This document shows, piece by piece, positions 42,317 through 50,281 of a DNA stretch of 64,000 nucleotides. Origin of the DNA: RGIG995 sp045542115 (GTDB lineage: Bacteria > Bacillota > Clostridia > Oscillospirales > UBA644). The position numbers and the translations under genes were made by a program. The stretch lies in the NCBI GenBank assembly GCA_045542115.1, contig JAZQKK010000018.1, positions 124,001 through 188,000 of the forward strand. The letters are read 5' to 3'. A model generated the notes under the pieces. That model had not been told where the DNA came from. It saw only the letters and a program-made list of their open reading frames with translations, and did not search any database. Position 1 is the stretch's first letter, and every line of letters starts with the position of its first letter.

Positions 42317-43279
42317 ATGCAAGACCGGAAAGGAATTGCCGTTGTCGGCACGTTGTTGGTCGATAACATTTACGAAATCTCCGCCTATCCCGAAGAAGGG
42401 GAATTGACTCAGATTCGCTCGGTCCAACGGGCCTGCGGCGGGCTTGTTCCCAACAACGGAATCGGTCTGAAAAAAATTGCTCCCCATCTGCCCATCTATG
42501 CGGTGGGCAAGGTGGGTCCCGACGACAGTGGGAAATACGCTCTTGACCTGATGAAGAATGCCGGTCTTGATATTTCCGCGGTGAAGATTGCGGAAGGAGA
42601 GAGGACCAGTTTTACCGACGTGATGAGCGTCCCCGGAGCTCAGCGGACCTTCTTTACCTATCCCGGCGCTTGCGCCACTTTCGGGGTAGACGATATCGAT
42701 TGGGACCGCTTGCCCTGTAAGATGCTTCATTTGGGGTATTTTCTTCTGTTGGAAAAAGTGGACGGGGGCGACGGATTGAAGATTCTGCAAGAGGCGAAAG
42801 CTCGGGGAATCGAAACCTCCATCGACCTTGTCAGTGAAAACAGCGACCGGTACTCTTTGGTAATTCCCTGTCTTCCGTACGTAGACAATCTTATCATTAA
42901 CGAGACCGAGGCCGGAAAACTCTGCGGAATGGACCCCACGCCGGACAATCTCCCTACAATTGCGGAGAAATTGTTGGAAATGGGAGTCCGCCAACGGGTC
43001 ATTATCCATATGCCGTCTTTGGGGCTTTGCAAGACCCGGGATTTCTTGGTGACCCTTCCGTCCGTGGCTCTGCCCAAAGGATATATCAAGGGCAAGACCG
43101 GGGCGGGCGACGCCTTCTGTTCCGGGGCGTTGATTGCCATCGAACGGGGGGCTGCCCCGGAGGAGATCCTGGAATTGGCCGAAGCGTCTGCCGTGGCTTC
43201 CCTCACCGCGCCCGATGCGGTCAGCGGAATTGGAAAAGAAGCCGAAATTCTTGAAAATATCAGAAAATTCAGTAGGTAA
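42317..43279 (+). CDS. PfkB/ribokinase-family carbohydrate kinase
   Basis: 320 residues. C-terminal PfkB signature KGKTGAGDAFCSGALIAI with catalytic Asp; N-terminal GTLLVDNIYEIS. It phosphorylates a sugar or sugar phosphate. It starts 2 bases after the NagB-like gene; the next gene is an aldolase, so it probably makes the bisphosphate substrate. Confidence 0.9.
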   Translation: MQDRKGIAVVGTLLVDNIYEISAYPEEGELTQIRSVQRACGGLVPNNGIGLKKIAPHLPIYAVGKVGPDDSGKYALDLMKNAGLDISAVKIAEGERTSFTDVMSVPGAQRTFFTYPGACATFGVDDIDWDRLPCKMLHLGYFLLLEKVDGGDGLKILQEAKARGIETSIDLVSENSDRYSLVIPCLPYVDNLIINETEAGKLCGMDPTPDNLPTIAEKLLEMGVRQRVIIHMPSLGLCKTRDFLVTLPSVALPKGYIKGKTGAGDAFCSGALIAIERGAAPEEILELAEASAVASLTAPDAVSGIGKEAEILENIRKFSR

Positions 43280-43284
43280 TAATT

Positions 43285-44142
43285 ATGTTAGTAAATTTGA
43301 AAGAAATTCTTGAAATTGCTCAGCGGGACAATATCGCCATCGGGATGTTCAACGCCACCGGATTTGACAGCCTTCAAGCCGTCATCGCCGCTGCGGAAGA
43401 ATTGAATCAGCCGGTCATTATTGCCCACGCGGAAGTCCATAACGTGTACAACGATATCTCCATCGTCGGCCCTGCGATGGTTGCCGCCGCAAAGAACGCA
43501 AAGGTTCCCGTCTGCGTCCATCTGGACCACGGGGTTACGATGGAAATGATTTACCGTGCCCTCCGCATCGGCTTTACTTCCGTAATGATTGACGCCTCCG
43601 CCCTTCCTTACGAAGAAAACCTGGCCCTCACCAAGCAGGTGGTGGAAATGTCCCACGCGATGGGCGTCAGCGTAGAAGCGGAGTTGGGTCGTCTGGTCAC
43701 CGGAGAAGCGGGAAGTAAGGAAGAAACCGACCCCACGATGAAGGCGGAAGATTTTTACACCGACCCCGCCGAAGCGGAAGCCTTCTGCAAAGAGACCGGC
43801 GTGGATGCGCTTGCCATCGCCTTCGGGACTGCCCACGGGTTCTACAACGCTCAGCCCAAACTGGACTTTGACGTGGTAAAGAACGTGGCCGCTGCCACCG
43901 GTCTTCCTTTGGTAATGCACGGAGGAAGCGGTGTGTCCGAAGAAGGCTTTAAGAACGCCATCGCCAACGGAATCCGCAAAGTCAATTATTATTCTTATAT
44001 GTCCAAAGCCGGTTATGAAGCCGCCAAGGCGGAGATCAAAGCCGGAAACAGCAGTTATCTTCACGACGTGGAATTCGCCGCAATGAAAGCGATGAAGGAA
44101 GACGTTAAACAAGCCATTCGGGTATTTGCAAACCTGAAATAA
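43285..44142 (+). CDS. fba: Class II ketose-bisphosphate aldolase
   Basis: 285 residues. Zinc ligands in VHLDHGVTM, GTAHGFY and MHGGSGVSEEGF; catalytic Asp in LDHG. It cleaves fructose- or tagatose-bisphosphate-like substrates to DHAP and an aldehyde. The operon context (kinase upstream) suggests a specialised substrate; fba is only a family label. Confidence 0.9.
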   Translation: MLVNLKEILEIAQRDNIAIGMFNATGFDSLQAVIAAAEELNQPVIIAHAEVHNVYNDISIVGPAMVAAAKNAKVPVCVHLDHGVTMEMIYRALRIGFTSVMIDASALPYEENLALTKQVVEMSHAMGVSVEAELGRLVTGEAGSKEETDPTMKAEDFYTDPAEAEAFCKETGVDALAIAFGTAHGFYNAQPKLDFDVVKNVAAATGLPLVMHGGSGVSEEGFKNAIANGIRKVNYYSYMSKAGYEAAKAEIKAGNSSYLHDVEFAAMKAMKEDVKQAIRVFANLK

Positions 44143-44163
44143 TTTTCAGAGGAGAGGACAGAT

Positions 44164-45003
44164 ATGAAAAAAGGTATCAGCATTTGGTCTTTCCCCGGAC
44201 AAAGCCTGGAAAAGAATTTTGCGTTGGCAAAAGACGCAGGGTTTGACGGGGTGGAAGTGGCCTTCCACGAGGACGGGGAAGTGAGTGTTCATTCCACGGA
44301 AAAAGATCTCCTTGCTGTGAAAAAGTCTGCGGAAAACAACGGGATTGAGTTGTACAGTGTGGCCGGTGGCGTCTATTGGGACCATTGGTTGACTTCCGAC
44401 GATAAGAAAGAACGGGATTTTACCAAAGACTTGGTGCGCAAACATTTGTACTGCGCCAAGGTCTTAGGGTGTGATACCATTCTCGTCGTTCCCGGTTCGG
44501 TCAACGCAGAATTTGTCGCCCCCGGGAGAGTCGTCGATTATCAAGATGCCTACGACCGCAGTCTGGAAGCTTTCCGGGAATTGAAGGAAGAAGCGGAAAA
44601 ATTGCAGGTCAACATCGGCATTGAAAACGTGTGGAACCGGTTCCTGGTTTCCCCCATTGAAATGAAGGAATTTATCGACAAGATCGACAGCCCTTACGTG
44701 GGTAGTTATTTCGACGTGGGCAACGTTCTGTTCAACGGATTCCCCGAGCACTGGATCAAGATTCTGGGCAATCGCATCAAGAAGGTGCATTTCAAGGATT
44801 ATCGGGTGGCCGCCGGCGGATTGCACGGCTTTGTGGATCTGTTGGCCGGAGACGTGAATTATCCCGCGGTAACCGAGGCTTTGAAGGCCATCGGATACGA
44901 CGGTTGGGTCTCCGCAGAAATGATTCCCAATTATACTCACTATACTGAAACCATCATCTATAACACGTCCAATGCAATGGACCGGATTTTGGGGAGAAAA
45001 TGA
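44164..45003 (+). CDS. Sugar phosphate isomerase/epimerase
   Basis: 279 residues, xylose-isomerase-like TIM barrel (ISIWSFPGQSLEKNFALAKDAGFDGVEVAF, IGIENVWNRF, GSYFDVGNVL, VHFKDYRV), with the four metal-ligand Glu/Asp/His positions apparently present. It likely epimerises or isomerises a keto sugar made by the dehydrogenase downstream. AGAGGAG precedes the ATG. Confidence 0.88.
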   Translation: MKKGISIWSFPGQSLEKNFALAKDAGFDGVEVAFHEDGEVSVHSTEKDLLAVKKSAENNGIELYSVAGGVYWDHWLTSDDKKERDFTKDLVRKHLYCAKVLGCDTILVVPGSVNAEFVAPGRVVDYQDAYDRSLEAFRELKEEAEKLQVNIGIENVWNRFLVSPIEMKEFIDKIDSPYVGSYFDVGNVLFNGFPEHWIKILGNRIKKVHFKDYRVAAGGLHGFVDLLAGDVNYPAVTEALKAIGYDGWVSAEMIPNYTHYTETIIYNTSNAMDRILGRK

Positions 45004-45004
45004 T

Positions 45005-45979
45005 ATGCTGAAAGTAGGACTTATTGGGTGCGGCTTTATGGGAAGTATGCACGCGAACTGTTATAACAATATTCCAGATGCCAAGGTTGTGGCCGTGGCA
45101 GACCTTCGCCGGGAAAAGGCCGAGGAGTTGGCCAAAATTTCCGGTGCTGACATTTACGAAACCGGAAAAGAATTGATTGAAAAAGCCGACGTGGACGTGA
45201 TCGACATCTGCCTTCCCACGTATCTTCACGCGGAACACGCTCTTCTGGCGATGGATAAGGTAAAATATGTGTTTGTGGAAAAACCCGTCACGTTGACCTT
45301 GGACGAAGGAAACGCCCTCATCGAAAAGGCTGCCGCCACCGGTGCTCAGGTACAGGTAGGACAGGTCATTCGGTTCTGGGATGAATACGTGGAATTGGCT
45401 AAAATCGTTTCTTCCGGAAAATACGGAAAAATTGTCAACGCCAACTTCCGCCGCATCAGCCCCCTTCCCACCTGGGGATGGGAAAGCTGGCTTTTGGATA
45501 TTTCCAAATCCGGCGGCGCCGGCCAGGACCTGCACATCCACGACGTTGACTACGTTCTCTCCATTCTGGGAGAACCGAAGAAATTCTATTCGGTGAAAAC
45601 GCCCAACAACGGCTACGTGAACACGGTGATGCAGTACGATGATTGTGTGGTTGGCGTGGAAGGTACTTGGGATTTGCCTGAAAACCACCCCTTCCAGGCG
45701 ACCTTCCGGGTGGTCTTTGAAAAGGCTGTTATCGAAAACGCCGACGGAAAGTTTATGTGCTACACCGACGCCGGTGCGGAAGAAATCAAAATCGAGAAGG
45801 TCGAGGTCAAGGGCGACGGCTACAAGGGCGGAAACGTGTCTGATTTGGGCGGATATTATAACGAATTGGTTTATTTCTGCCAGAAGGCAAATGCCGGACA
45901 GTCCATCGAAAAAGCGACCGTTAAGGATGCAGTCGCTTCTCTGGAATTCCTGCTTCGGGAATTGAACTTCCAAGGTTAA
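45005..45979 (+). CDS. Gfo/Idh/MocA family oxidoreductase
   Basis: 324 residues from ATG 45005 (GGGGAG ahead). Rossmann motif GLIGCGFMGSMHANCY, EKPVTL (catalytic Lys), GGAGQDLHIHDVD (catalytic Asp/His region). It oxidises a sugar hydroxyl with NAD(P). It is the last gene of the operon and ends before a strong terminator. Confidence 0.9.
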   Translation: MLKVGLIGCGFMGSMHANCYNNIPDAKVVAVADLRREKAEELAKISGADIYETGKELIEKADVDVIDICLPTYLHAEHALLAMDKVKYVFVEKPVTLTLDEGNALIEKAAATGAQVQVGQVIRFWDEYVELAKIVSSGKYGKIVNANFRRISPLPTWGWESWLLDISKSGGAGQDLHIHDVDYVLSILGEPKKFYSVKTPNNGYVNTVMQYDDCVVGVEGTWDLPENHPFQATFRVVFEKAVIENADGKFMCYTDAGAEEIKIEKVEVKGDGYKGGNVSDLGGYYNELVYFCQKANAGQSIEKATVKDAVASLEFLLRELNFQG

Positions 45980-45996
45980 TCAAAAAAAATAGTCCA

Positions 45997-46028
45997 AAAT
46001 CTCCGGAATTTTTTCCGGAGATTTTTTT
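45997..46028 (+). terminator. Terminator of the sugar operon
   Basis: AATCTCCGGAA and TTCCGGAGATT pair around TTTT, followed by TTTTTT. Confidence 0.9.
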
Positions 46029-46197
46029 ATACCGTTTTGGCTTATTTTAGGGTTCTGTTTTGAATTCGCGGAAATTCCCTCGTAACGTTGAACTACAATG
46101 GAAATTTTATATCTATTTGAAGGGCACGTAGACTTGTACGGGACGTTCCCCTGCGGCATAGCAGATTATATAATACATAGCTTTTGAGGAAGTGAAT

Positions 46198-46968
46198 ATG
46201 ATGAGCAGATGGAATTTTTATAATAGCGATAATAACTGTAATAAAAACGATAATAGGAAGAACCGGCAGAAGGATTGTGACGATGATAAATGGTCTTGTG
46301 GTTACGGCTGCAAAAAAGATTCTTGCGCGGATGAATGCCCCCGTGACGGAAATCGTTTAAACTGTCCCCCGGGACTCCAAGGCCCTGCCGGAGAAACCGG
46401 TCCTGCTGGTCCTCAGGGCCCCGCCGGAGAACCCGGTCCTATCGGCCCCCAGGGTCCTGCCGGTGGTGTGCTTAATTATGCAGATTTTTATGCACTGATG
46501 CCACCCGATAATGCGGCAACGGTAGCCCCGGGAACCGACGTTAGCTTCCCACAAGATGGTCCTAATAGCGGATCTGATATTTCCAGAACCGGGCCGGATT
46601 CATTTAATCTGGCACAGATCGGAACTTATCAGATTCTGTTTGAGGTGAGTGTAGATGAGGCAGGTCAATTGATATTGACTTTGAACGGAGAGGATTTGGC
46701 ATATACTGTGGTAGGAAGAGCCACGGGTGCCTCACAAATTGTGGGGATGGCTATTGTAACAACAACGGTTATCAACTCGATTCTGACCGTTCGAAATCCC
46801 GCAGGGAATGCGGCCGCATTAACCATTACTCCCCTTGCAGGAGGAACACGGCCCGTTTCTGCACATCTCGTTATTACGCAGATTGGATATTTTTTTGCAG
46901 ACAAACTGAATTCTCAGTCGAAGGCACATTTCACTTTTTGGAATGTGCCTTTGCTTTTGTGCGGATAA
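46198..46968 (+). CDS. Collagen-like protein with BclA-type C-terminal domain
   Basis: 256 residues from ATG 46198 (GAGGA ahead). N-terminal Asn/Lys/Asp/Cys-rich head (CGYGCKKDSCADEC), ten G-x-y triplets (GLQGPAGETGPAGPQGPAG...), then a jelly-roll trimerisation domain like BclA (GTYQILFEVSVDEAGQLILTLNG ... AHLVITQIG). BclA-like proteins coat spores or cell surfaces. The end is odd: family members stop soon after VITQIG, but here the frame runs through a T7 tract and the terminator hairpin, adding 26 unrelated residues. Deleting one T would give a stop at 46907-46909. Confidence 0.88.
   Translation: MMSRWNFYNSDNNCNKNDNRKNRQKDCDDDKWSCGYGCKKDSCADECPRDGNRLNCPPGLQGPAGETGPAGPQGPAGEPGPIGPQGPAGGVLNYADFYALMPPDNAATVAPGTDVSFPQDGPNSGSDISRTGPDSFNLAQIGTYQILFEVSVDEAGQLILTLNGEDLAYTVVGRATGASQIVGMAIVTTTVINSILTVRNPAGNAAALTITPLAGGTRPVSAHLVITQIGYFFADKLNSQSKAHFTFWNVPLLLCG
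46921..46951 (+). terminator. Terminator hairpin inside the 3' end of the collagen-like frame
   Basis: AAGGCACATT (46921-46930) pairs perfectly with AATGTGCCTT (46942-46951), followed by TTGCTTTTG. A terminator within a reading frame supports a recent loss of the normal stop. Confidence 0.65.
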
Positions 46969-47084
46969 AAATGCAAAAACGCAATCTGCTTATTGTTATG
47001 GAAATAGGAAACGCCTTGTAAATCCGATCGTTTCCCGGATAATCGGGTCCTCAAAAAGTCGCAAGATCTTGGGGAAAGAGGCGC
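46969..47084. other. Intergenic region left of the tRNA fragment
   Basis: No gene or clear signal recognised between the collagen-like gene and the tRNA terminator. Confidence 0.5.
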
Positions 47085-47121
47085 AAAAAAATGTCAGAGC
47101 AAAGTTCACTTTGCTCTGACA
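47085..47121 (-). terminator. Terminator of the original tRNA-Ser gene
   Basis: TGTCAGAGCAAAGT (47092-47105) and ACTTTGCTCTGACA (47108-47121) form a perfect 14-base inverted repeat; on the minus strand TTTTTTT follows. It lies 3 bases beyond the tRNA CCA end. Confidence 0.88.
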
Positions 47122-47124
47122 CGT

Positions 47125-47180
47125 TGGCGGAGAGTTAGGGATTCGAACCCTAGGTACATTTCTGTACACGACATTTCGAG
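47125..47180 (-). other. tRNA-Ser(CGA) 3' fragment, island attachment site
   Basis: Read on the minus strand: anticodon loop CTCGAAA, stem half TGTCG, variable arm GTAC..GTAC, T arm TAGGG-TTCGAAT-CCCTA, acceptor half ACTCTCC, discriminator G and encoded CCA. The 5' half (D arm, GGAGAGT acceptor strand, CGACA stem) is missing; the sequence to the right is unrelated. This is what the displaced end of a tRNA looks like after an element integrates at the anticodon loop. The intact gene should lie beyond 64000. Confidence 0.8.
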
Positions 47181-47320
47181 CAGCTGTAAAGCAAGCTCTC
47201 TCTGTCCCTCACTATCCCTAATTTCCGCAAATTTTAGCGAATTAGTGACCGCTTTATTGCCCCTTCCGAGAAAAATGCACGGCTAATGCAAGGCCAAAGG
47301 GACGGGCGGTCACTATTCAA

Positions 47321-49087
47321 TTATCTAAGTTTTTTCAGATATTCCTCAACATTCAAATATTGGATGTCGTTTGCTACATCAGTTTCGCCACGGTAAATTA
47401 CATACTTTCCAGTAATTGTTCCAAAACGGTGTTCTGTTTCGGCACACTTTCTTTCGTCGATTAAATGTTGAATCTGCTTAGGATGCTTTTCTGTGCTGTG
47501 TTTGATTTCATAAATCGAACAAGATGCTGCGTCGGGATCAAAAACAACCATATCAAATTCACCGGATGCAAAGGTGAGCTGAAAAACCTCGCACTTGGGT
47601 TTTGCAAGTTTTGTTTCGAGTAAGACGATATCTTCCATCATCCGTCCTCGAATATCTGTCAGAATTCGCTCTGTCACGCGGTTTCGCTCGGCAAGAGAAA
47701 GCATACGGAACACATCGTCCCGCATCAGCGTTTTAACCAAAGCCTCCGCCTGTGCGTAACGCATACCGGGCTGTGAAAAAGCCGTACGGCTCTTCTTCAG
47801 ATTCAAATCTGTCATGGTCACGATATCAAGCTCTACGGTAAGATCAAGCATATCCAGATACTCTCGGATTTCTGTGCGGTGAGCATCACGGATCGTGACA
47901 CTCTGTTCCGATTTGTTCTTGATCTCCAGCAGTTCACGCAAGCGGTCATTCAGTGCATCCGAATCAATCTGATACAGAATGTCACTCGGCCGATCTTTGT
48001 CCCGGATCAGATTTTTGGCAGAGCGAGAAATATCTCCGGATTTGAAATCCCGAGTCAGAACTTCAATTGTAAAACGGTGGTTTATGTCCTCCACTACACG
48101 ATTGATTGCGCTGGTAAGCTCTTTGGCATCATACAGTTCAATCAGACTCCTGAAGCGTTCACCGTCGGCGTAGTTTTTCAAAGAGTGCTGAATATTCTGA
48201 GCGATTGCGCTGTCGACATATTCGTCCGTACTTTGCGCTGTTGCAAAGGTCATACCGTCCGCATTGTAATTAACACCGCCAAGGCTCATTGTTCCGCCAT
48301 AACGAATATATTCGTCTATCCCTTTGATTCCCAGAACATTTTCAAACTCTGCATAGGGAATAAATGTTGTGTGTACCATAAAACAGCGGTCATAGAGTTC
48401 ACGTTCTCTTGAAAATAGGAATCCAAGAGAGTCTGTTCCTGACAGAACTATTTTTATGCCCTCGGACGCGTACACATCGGAAAACAAAGCAGCACAATCG
48501 ATAAAATCGTTCATCATAGTGACCTCATCGATAAACATATAGCGGTATCCCTGCTTTGAAAGCTGTTTCAGATCGATATTGATTTTCGCGAGATCTATGG
48601 TCTGATTGATTTGGATAAAAGCTGTTTTCATCAGCATATCCTCAGTCATATCAGCAATTAACTGACGGATCAAGGTTGTTTTACCAGTGCGTCTCAGACC
48701 ATATAGAATAAACACTCTGTCACGACTTTGACCGTATACGTAGTTATGAAGTTCTTCATAACAGGATCTTTTTTTTAGATCTTTTACCGCTTCTGCATAT
48801 TGGAAAAGCTCACTTCCTACTTTAACTGAAGAAAAATAGAAGTTATCGGAAAGAATATCCTCGGTTGCTCCTGCTTCCTTCAGCTTCTTCTCCAAATCTT
48901 TACGATTGGCGATTTTTTCTGAAAGTTCCTGCAATTCATCCGGTTTTACAATCCGAGCATGCTGCTTTCCGTTTTCGGTCCATTGATAGTAAGGATATCT
49001 TTTTCCTTTAATCGTTTTATAGGTAATGTTGCCTGAAGGAAGTTGTGAAATCCATTCCTTGATATATCTGATTCGAACGGTATCCAT
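47321..49087 (-). CDS. AAA ATPase with C-terminal nuclease-like fold
   Basis: 588 residues. An N-terminal region (1-110) with a DNA-binding-like basic stretch, then Walker A LYGLRRTGKTTL near 135, Walker B YMFIDEVTMM near 190, sensor-like VLSGTDS. The C-terminus has GEFDMVVFDPDAASCSIYEIKHS, a D...E-x-K arrangement typical of PD-(D/E)XK nucleases in AAA/DUF4143-like proteins. These are abundant on mobile elements with unclear function, possibly defence. It is alone on the minus strand with its own operator-bearing promoter. Confidence 0.85.
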   Translation of the reverse strand: MDTVRIRYIKEWISQLPSGNITYKTIKGKRYPYYQWTENGKQHARIVKPDELQELSEKIANRKDLEKKLKEAGATEDILSDNFYFSSVKVGSELFQYAEAVKDLKKRSCYEELHNYVYGQSRDRVFILYGLRRTGKTTLIRQLIADMTEDMLMKTAFIQINQTIDLAKINIDLKQLSKQGYRYMFIDEVTMMNDFIDCAALFSDVYASEGIKIVLSGTDSLGFLFSRERELYDRCFMVHTTFIPYAEFENVLGIKGIDEYIRYGGTMSLGGVNYNADGMTFATAQSTDEYVDSAIAQNIQHSLKNYADGERFRSLIELYDAKELTSAINRVVEDINHRFTIEVLTRDFKSGDISRSAKNLIRDKDRPSDILYQIDSDALNDRLRELLEIKNKSEQSVTIRDAHRTEIREYLDMLDLTVELDIVTMTDLNLKKSRTAFSQPGMRYAQAEALVKTLMRDDVFRMLSLAERNRVTERILTDIRGRMMEDIVLLETKLAKPKCEVFQLTFASGEFDMVVFDPDAASCSIYEIKHSTEKHPKQIQHLIDERKCAETEHRFGTITGKYVIYRGETDVANDIQYLNVEEYLKKLR

Positions 49088-49117
49088 AAATACACCTCCA
49101 TGATTCTTGGTGATTTT

Positions 49118-49146
49118 ATTATAACACAGTTAACTTAATTAGTCAA
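49118..49146 (-). promoter_or_regulatory. Promoter of the AAA/nuclease ATPase
   Basis: Minus-strand TTGACT (49141-49146), 17-base spacer, TATAAT (49118-49123). Confidence 0.85.
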
Positions 49147-49160
49147 GATAACAAGTTAAC
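49129..49160 (-). promoter_or_regulatory. Inverted repeat operator over the ATPase promoter
   Basis: GTTAACTT and AAGTTAAC, perfect 8-base arms 16 bases apart. One arm lies in the -35/-10 spacer and the other just upstream of -35, an arrangement suited to repression. The binding protein is unknown; the ATPase itself or one of the adjacent HTH proteins are candidates. Confidence 0.6.
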
Positions 49161-49289
49161 TTTTTGATGAAACTTTACAGATTATTTATAAAATTGTTCC
49201 CTGTATCATATTATTCATCCCGATTCTCTCTGGACTTTACGTTTCTTTGTGATATCCTTTGTGCTGACAAAACGGAAAGGAGTCACACG

Positions 49290-49556
49290 ATGACAACCGA
49301 AGAAAAGATAAAAGGGCTGGAACACCTACTCCGCAAATGCCCCGACGTGATCACCGCACTCCAAGCGTCAAGGCTGATCCACGTGAGCAAGAATACTATT
49401 CACGCGGCGATCAACGAGGGCAAGCTCATTGCATATGCCTACCGAGGCAAACGGCTGATCAGCAAAGCCGACTTCATCGATTACCTCGCCGCCACCACCG
49501 ACGACGAAACCGCATGGCAAAGACGACAGCGGGAGAGGATGAGCCATGACGAATAA
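49290..49556 (+). CDS. Excisionase-like helix-turn-helix protein
   Basis: 88 residues from ATG 49290 (GGAAAGGAG ahead). A winged HTH of the excisionase/MerR-like type (VITALQASRLIHVSKNTIHAAINEGKLIAYAYRGKRLISKADFIDYLA). Near an attachment site this suggests excision control or a regulator. Codons are G/C-ending, unlike the genes to the right. It overlaps the next gene by 11 bases. Confidence 0.82.
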   Translation: MTTEEKIKGLEHLLRKCPDVITALQASRLIHVSKNTIHAAINEGKLIAYAYRGKRLISKADFIDYLAATTDDETAWQRRQRERMSHDE

Positions 49557-50094
49557 AGCAAAGAAGGACGAAAAGCTCTCCGCCGAAGAGATCTGCAAGA
49601 TATTACATATCAGCAAACGCAAGTGCGCCTGGATGCTCCAAAACGGAATGATCCCCTGCAAGGACTCCGGCAAGAAAACCCGCCGCTACACCGTCCTGCG
49701 AAAAGACCTCGACGCGTACATAAAGGACAGCACCGCGCACCCCGAAAAGTATTTCATCCCCGTCACCTTTACCTCGAATAACCCCGGCAAACGGGAGTCC
49801 GATAAGTACTACCTCTATCCGCATCAGGTCCCCGAAGACTTCCGCCCGTGGCTCGACGATCAGTGGTACGACCTGCCCGACGTCATCACGCCCAAAGATG
49901 TAGAAACCATCCTCGGCTACGAACACGAATCCGTCCGCCGATGGATCAACCGCGGCTGGCTCAAGATTACCAAAGCCCATAACTTTGAAATCGTCCCACG
50001 CGAATGGCTCATCGACTTCACCTGCGACTACGCCTTCCGCATCGCGAGGAAAAGCCAAACCCACCGCGAACTGCTGGATAAATATTTCGGTTAA
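49546..50094 (+). CDS. Double helix-turn-helix DNA-binding protein
   Basis: 182 residues with two related HTH regions: LSAEEICKILHISKRKCAWMLQNGMI and KDLDAYIKD at the N-terminus; VITPKDVETILGYEHESVRRWINRGWLK with PREWLIDF at the C-terminus. It overlaps the excisionase-like gene and shares its G/C-ending codon use, so the pair came in together. Probable regulator or recombination directionality factor; the partner integrase is not in view. Confidence 0.8.
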   Translation: MTNKAKKDEKLSAEEICKILHISKRKCAWMLQNGMIPCKDSGKKTRRYTVLRKDLDAYIKDSTAHPEKYFIPVTFTSNNPGKRESDKYYLYPHQVPEDFRPWLDDQWYDLPDVITPKDVETILGYEHESVRRWINRGWLKITKAHNFEIVPREWLIDFTCDYAFRIARKSQTHRELLDKYFG

Positions 50095-50246
50095 TGCATA
50101 TCACCCTTCGAGAACACCACTCCCGAAGGGCTTTTCTTTTCGGTTTACAATCTCAATCGTTCACGATTGTTTACTAAAATATCAAAATTAAATGCAGTTA
50201 TCGCTTCATCGCCCTCTTGAATTTTTCGACATTTTGTGATATAATA
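50094..50246 (+). repeat. 153-bp direct repeat, copy 1 (terminator, palindrome, promoter)
   Basis: It matches 51206-51358 at 147 of 153 positions by eye, with no gaps. In order it holds the terminator CCCTTCG..CGAAGGG plus CTTTTCTTTT (50104-50140), the palindrome CAATCGTTCACGATTG (50154-50169), and a promoter TTGAAT-17-TATAAT (50217-50222, 50240-50245). It begins at the end of the HTH gene and ends 35 bases before the HEPN candidate. Confidence 0.93.
50154..50169. promoter_or_regulatory. Palindromic operator candidate, copy 1
   Basis: CAATCGT-TC-ACGATTG, perfect 7-base arms, about 50 bases upstream of -35. Conserved unchanged in the second repeat copy. Confidence 0.5.
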
Positions 50247-50281
50247 AAAAAATAGCAAAATCATAACATGCGGGGGATATT

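Noticed and set aside
46134..46174. Vegetative promoter of the collagen-like gene
   Set aside because: TATAAT at 46169-46174 has no -35 within 16-19 bases; a sporulation sigma factor promoter is possible but I could not fit a consensus.
46375..46465. Short tandem DNA repeat in the collagen-like gene
   Set aside because: The periodicity is explained by G-x-y coding triplets.
47125..47235. Complete tRNA-Ser gene
   Set aside because: The 3' half is perfect, but no D arm, no 5' acceptor strand and no matching anticodon stem can be found upstream; the sequence there does not pair.
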